A DNA stretch of 43,967 nt from Planctomycetota bacterium. Its GTDB lineage: Bacteria > Planctomycetota > UBA1135 > GCA-002748355. Of this stretch, positions 41,668 through 43,967 are shown piece by piece (positions within the stretch are counted from its first letter, which is position 1; the number at the start of each line of letters is the position of its first letter). The DNA is taken from contig JALUUL010000044.1 of the NCBI GenBank assembly GCA_027021385.1, positions 1 to 43,967 of the forward strand. The letters run 5' to 3'. The notes under the pieces are model-generated. The model searched no databases. It was not told where the DNA came from and worked only from the letters and a program-made list of their open reading frames with translations. Both the position numbers and the translations under genes were made by a program.

Positions 41668-43464
41668 TTAAAATCTAACGATGACCTCCCCAGAGAAGGG
41701 CTGCTCGTTCCAAGGCGAAAGGACCCCCTTCTTTCTCTTTCCTTGGACATTCAAGATACTGTAGTTGAAGAATGTCCCTTTGGGCCAACTGAATTTGAGA
41801 TGGCCTGTTTCCCGGAAAGGCCATAACTCCACCATGTTTCGAAACACGATCTTCCGATCCCAACTTGCAAACCCATAGCTCAACAAACCTTCCTCCAAAG
41901 GTCCACCCTCGCCCCGCAAGTATTTCAGCGTCAGAGTCCGACATGGCCATTTCAGAACGACTTTAAAGTGTGTCGTTTCCCTTCCACGAATCACAACCTC
42001 TTTCGTTGCCTCTATATTCTTCACCCAGGCATTATCCAAGAATGACGAGATATAGATACGATAGGTGCCCGCAGGCCATTCATACCGCTTTCCATATGTG
42101 AATCCAGACAGGGAAGCGCTCCCGGGAAGGTTCACGGTATAGCCGGATGGATCATAGGCAGGACGATCCTGCACGTCTACAAGATCGACAACCAGAAATC
42201 CGTTCCTCCGCTTCATGGTTTCGGCTACTTTAACGATCTCAGGTTTATCGTACTCGCAATAGAGTCGTGCATGGGCTCGATATCTTTGCCATCCATGAGA
42301 ATGACCAAATGATTTCACTCGAATTACGAAGTTACGACCCAACCAACTTTCCGGATCTTTGGGAACTTTCACAAATGCAAAATAACCAGGATTCTCAAAC
42401 TCCAGACGCTTCTTCAATAAATGCCCAAAGACCCGACTCAATCCCGAACTTCTATCCCATGCTTGGGCATATTTCATGTCATACTTGCCCGAAATAAACC
42501 AATCGACCATCCCCTTGATGACCACATCGTTTCTTGGCTTGCACAAAGACACCATGGGGGAAACAAAAGTCAACTTGGAATACGGACTGGAAAGCTTGAG
42601 ATTGGAATCAATATCGTACGGAATGTAACGGCTGTCACCAAGGATTAACCTGATTTTATAGATTGCCTTTCGGTCCAGCGTCCTGAAGTCGAAAGATGTT
42701 ACTTTACTAAATACCCCGTAATATGAACACTTCCCATCAGCGTGAATGAAAACTCCTTTATGAAGTTTGGAAACTGCATCCTTCAGGAGCGATAATTCTG
42801 AAATTGTCAACGGAGTCGAGTAGAGAAGAGCCAGGGTCTCTCCGATCTTCTGAGGACGATTCGGTTTGAATATCCCTTCAATCTTCCCCTCAAATGCTGG
42901 AAGCATCTCGATTGTCAAAGATTGTCCTTCAGCCGCCTCCTCGACTTGGACACTATTTGTCGAAATCGTTCGAGTCGTCCAGCCTTGTTTCCAGACGACC
43001 AGATAGATGTTTTCGCTGAGGACATCCAAATCGAGTTCCAATCTACCCGAAGGATCGGATCGGAGCATGGAGTCGCCATGCTCGTCTTCCTCCCCAGGCT
43101 CCTCGGCCGAAGGCTGCAGAAGTCCTCCATCCACCTCTTCGAGTGGAAAGGGGACGGTCTTCAGAGGAATCACCTGAACCCCTTCCAGAGGCCTCCGGCT
43201 CACTCGATCCTTGAAGATCAGTGAGATGCGATCGGACCTTGTTCTCTTGCGGACCGGACGAACCTCCTTCGATGGCTCCGGAGCACCAAGGGATTGAGGA
43301 CTCCGAAGCTCATCGCTCCTCAAGCTTTCCTCTCCTGCCTTGGACCCCAAAGGGTTCACGAGAAGAAACAACAGAACACCTGCAATCAGGATTAAAACAG
43401 CAGAAATCGTAATTACTCGCTTATAGATCATTTCAAGTCTTCTAGCCAAAGAAGCAAGCTCCAT
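41668..43464 (-). CDS. Membrane-anchored protein with carboxypeptidase-regulatory-like domain
   Basis: A 598-residue protein with an N-terminal transmembrane helix (about residues 16-36) and a large outside portion. Residues about 78-167 resemble a CarboxypepD_reg-like beta-sandwich (RISLIFKDRVSRRPLEGVQVIPL...SDPSGRLELDL...VVWKQGW). A second such unit may lie at about 430-480 (FLVVDLVDVQDRPAYDPSGY). The rest is beta-rich with no domain I recognise. The start is uncertain: ATG 43464, or ATG 43431 (MIYKRV), which is closer to the helix; neither has a good SD. Lower GC than most of the window. Function unknown. Confidence 0.72.
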   Translation of the reverse strand: MELASLARRLEMIYKRVITISAVLILIAGVLLFLLVNPLGSKAGEESLRSDELRSPQSLGAPEPSKEVRPVRKRTRSDRISLIFKDRVSRRPLEGVQVIPLKTVPFPLEEVDGGLLQPSAEEPGEEDEHGDSMLRSDPSGRLELDLDVLSENIYLVVWKQGWTTRTISTNSVQVEEAAEGQSLTIEMLPAFEGKIEGIFKPNRPQKIGETLALLYSTPLTISELSLLKDAVSKLHKGVFIHADGKCSYYGVFSKVTSFDFRTLDRKAIYKIRLILGDSRYIPYDIDSNLKLSSPYSKLTFVSPMVSLCKPRNDVVIKGMVDWFISGKYDMKYAQAWDRSSGLSRVFGHLLKKRLEFENPGYFAFVKVPKDPESWLGRNFVIRVKSFGHSHGWQRYRAHARLYCEYDKPEIVKVAETMKRRNGFLVVDLVDVQDRPAYDPSGYTVNLPGSASLSGFTYGKRYEWPAGTYRIYISSFLDNAWVKNIEATKEVVIRGRETTHFKVVLKWPCRTLTLKYLRGEGGPLEEGLLSYGFASWDRKIVFRNMVELWPFRETGHLKFSWPKGTFFNYSILNVQGKRKKGVLSPWNEQPFSGEVIVRF

Positions 43465-43497
43465 ATGGGATGGGGGGTTTTATTGTTATCTACGGGA

Positions 43498-43905
43498 TCA
43501 TTGGCCTGGAGGCACAACCGGAACCCCACAGTCACAAGGCTGCTCCCACACTCCGCTGTGGGCAGCACCTTTAAGAATACACTTATAGGCGGGATTATTG
43601 CATGATCCGGAACATTTGAAAGTCAAGACTCCCTCGTCCTCAGAAACAAGGCTGATACACAAGCATTCGTCCGTTGTAGTACTTTCACAGCTACAGACCC
43701 AATAAAACCGACCGTCGCTTTCGACCCCCCAAGGAACGGTCACACAGGGATCCGATCCGCAATCAGCCGCACAGCGCCAAATGATTTTATTTTCTTCATC
43801 GTCATAACTCATTTCTACAGAGCAGTTGCAGAAATCCGGAACTGTGCGCCAGGCAGCCCCAAGGAACCAGATTGGAGTCAATAGGACCAAGAGATGTTTC
43901 ATCAT
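43498..43905 (-). CDS. Small exported protein with fourteen cysteines
   Basis: A 135-residue protein with a signal peptide (about residues 1-18, MKHLLVLLTPIWFLGAA) and fourteen cysteines in the mature part, in pairs such as FCNCS, CAADCGSDPC, VCSCES, ECLCIS, KCSGSC and PCDCG. An even number suggests up to seven disulfides, or metal binding. ATG 43905 follows AAGGAGG at 43912-43918, the best SD in this cassette. No family is recognised. It starts the minus-strand set that ends with the MauE-like gene, which could support its disulfide formation. Confidence 0.82.
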   Translation of the reverse strand: MMKHLLVLLTPIWFLGAAWRTVPDFCNCSVEMSYDDEENKIIWRCAADCGSDPCVTVPWGVESDGRFYWVCSCESTTTDECLCISLVSEDEGVLTFKCSGSCNNPAYKCILKGAAHSGVWEQPCDCGVPVVPPGQ

Positions 43906-43967
43906 TTGAGCCTCCTTGTGGTCAATCCCTTTGCTTCTCTGCGAGAAGGTCCTCTAAGAACAGAGGG

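Noticed and set aside
1..43967. CRISPR arrays, tRNA genes, rRNA genes, insertion sequences
   Set aside because: No regularly spaced repeats, cloverleaf arms with T-loop consensus, rRNA sequence or transposase were seen by eye. A tRNAscan and CRISPR search would be needed to exclude them fully.

Overview
The window is a piece of a high-GC bacterial chromosome, dense with genes and with GC-biased third codon positions. It lowers visibly in GC after about position 41,150. The gene content points to a deep-branching member of the Planctomycetota or a close relative: a planctomycete-style ECF sigma factor, a dockerin lipoprotein next to a cohesin-like protein, many large secreted proteins of unknown role, and a gluzincin fused to a lectin-like domain. 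That placement is inference from gene content; there is no rRNA or other marker here.

Layout. Positions 1-6250 (+) carry an exported subtilisin-like protease, an MFS transporter, a PKD/dockerin lipoprotein and an overlapping cohesin-like secreted protein. A small minus-strand ORF and a divergent ECF sigma factor follow (6200-7170). At 7420-10314 is a compact putative nitric-oxide or oxygen response module: a polytopic heme-copper-oxidase/NnrS-like membrane protein, a TetR regulator fused to two DUF2249 domains, and a divergent hemerythrin, with a perfect palindrome in the intergenic gap. A very large secreted metallopeptidase-like gene (10308-13784, minus) separates this from the centrepiece.

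The centrepiece (13953-23674, +) is a tight operon for anaerobic respiration: a membrane-anchored cytochrome with six tandem c-type domains, a Tat-exported NapA-type molybdopterin oxidoreductase, two successive NapG-like Tat ferredoxins, a NapH-like quinol-side protein with an extra periplasmic domain, an uncharacterised exported membrane-anchored protein, and a membrane polyferredoxin carrying two YHS domains. No napB, napC, napD or napF is present, so the six-domain cytochrome is the obvious candidate to replace NapB/NapC. Immediately downstream are a DUF523 (TudS-like) Fe-S protein and a hybrid histidine kinase with a cysteine-rich GAF domain that may sense redox state.

From 27145 onward: a MotA/ExbB-DUF2149 pair, an alpha/beta hydrolase, a thiolase, ornithine aminotransferase (rocD), a thioredoxin-fold/TPR protein, slyD, two minus-strand lipoproteins (one TraB-like), a broken S15/CocE-type peptidase, a dienelactone-hydrolase-like secreted esterase and a second divergent ECF-like sigma factor. 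The last 2.7 kb, of lower GC, encode a MauE-like thiol-redox membrane protein, a 598-residue membrane-anchored protein and a 14-cysteine exported protein; this looks like a transferred or recently acquired cassette.

I saw no tRNA, rRNA, CRISPR array, insertion sequence or phage attachment site.
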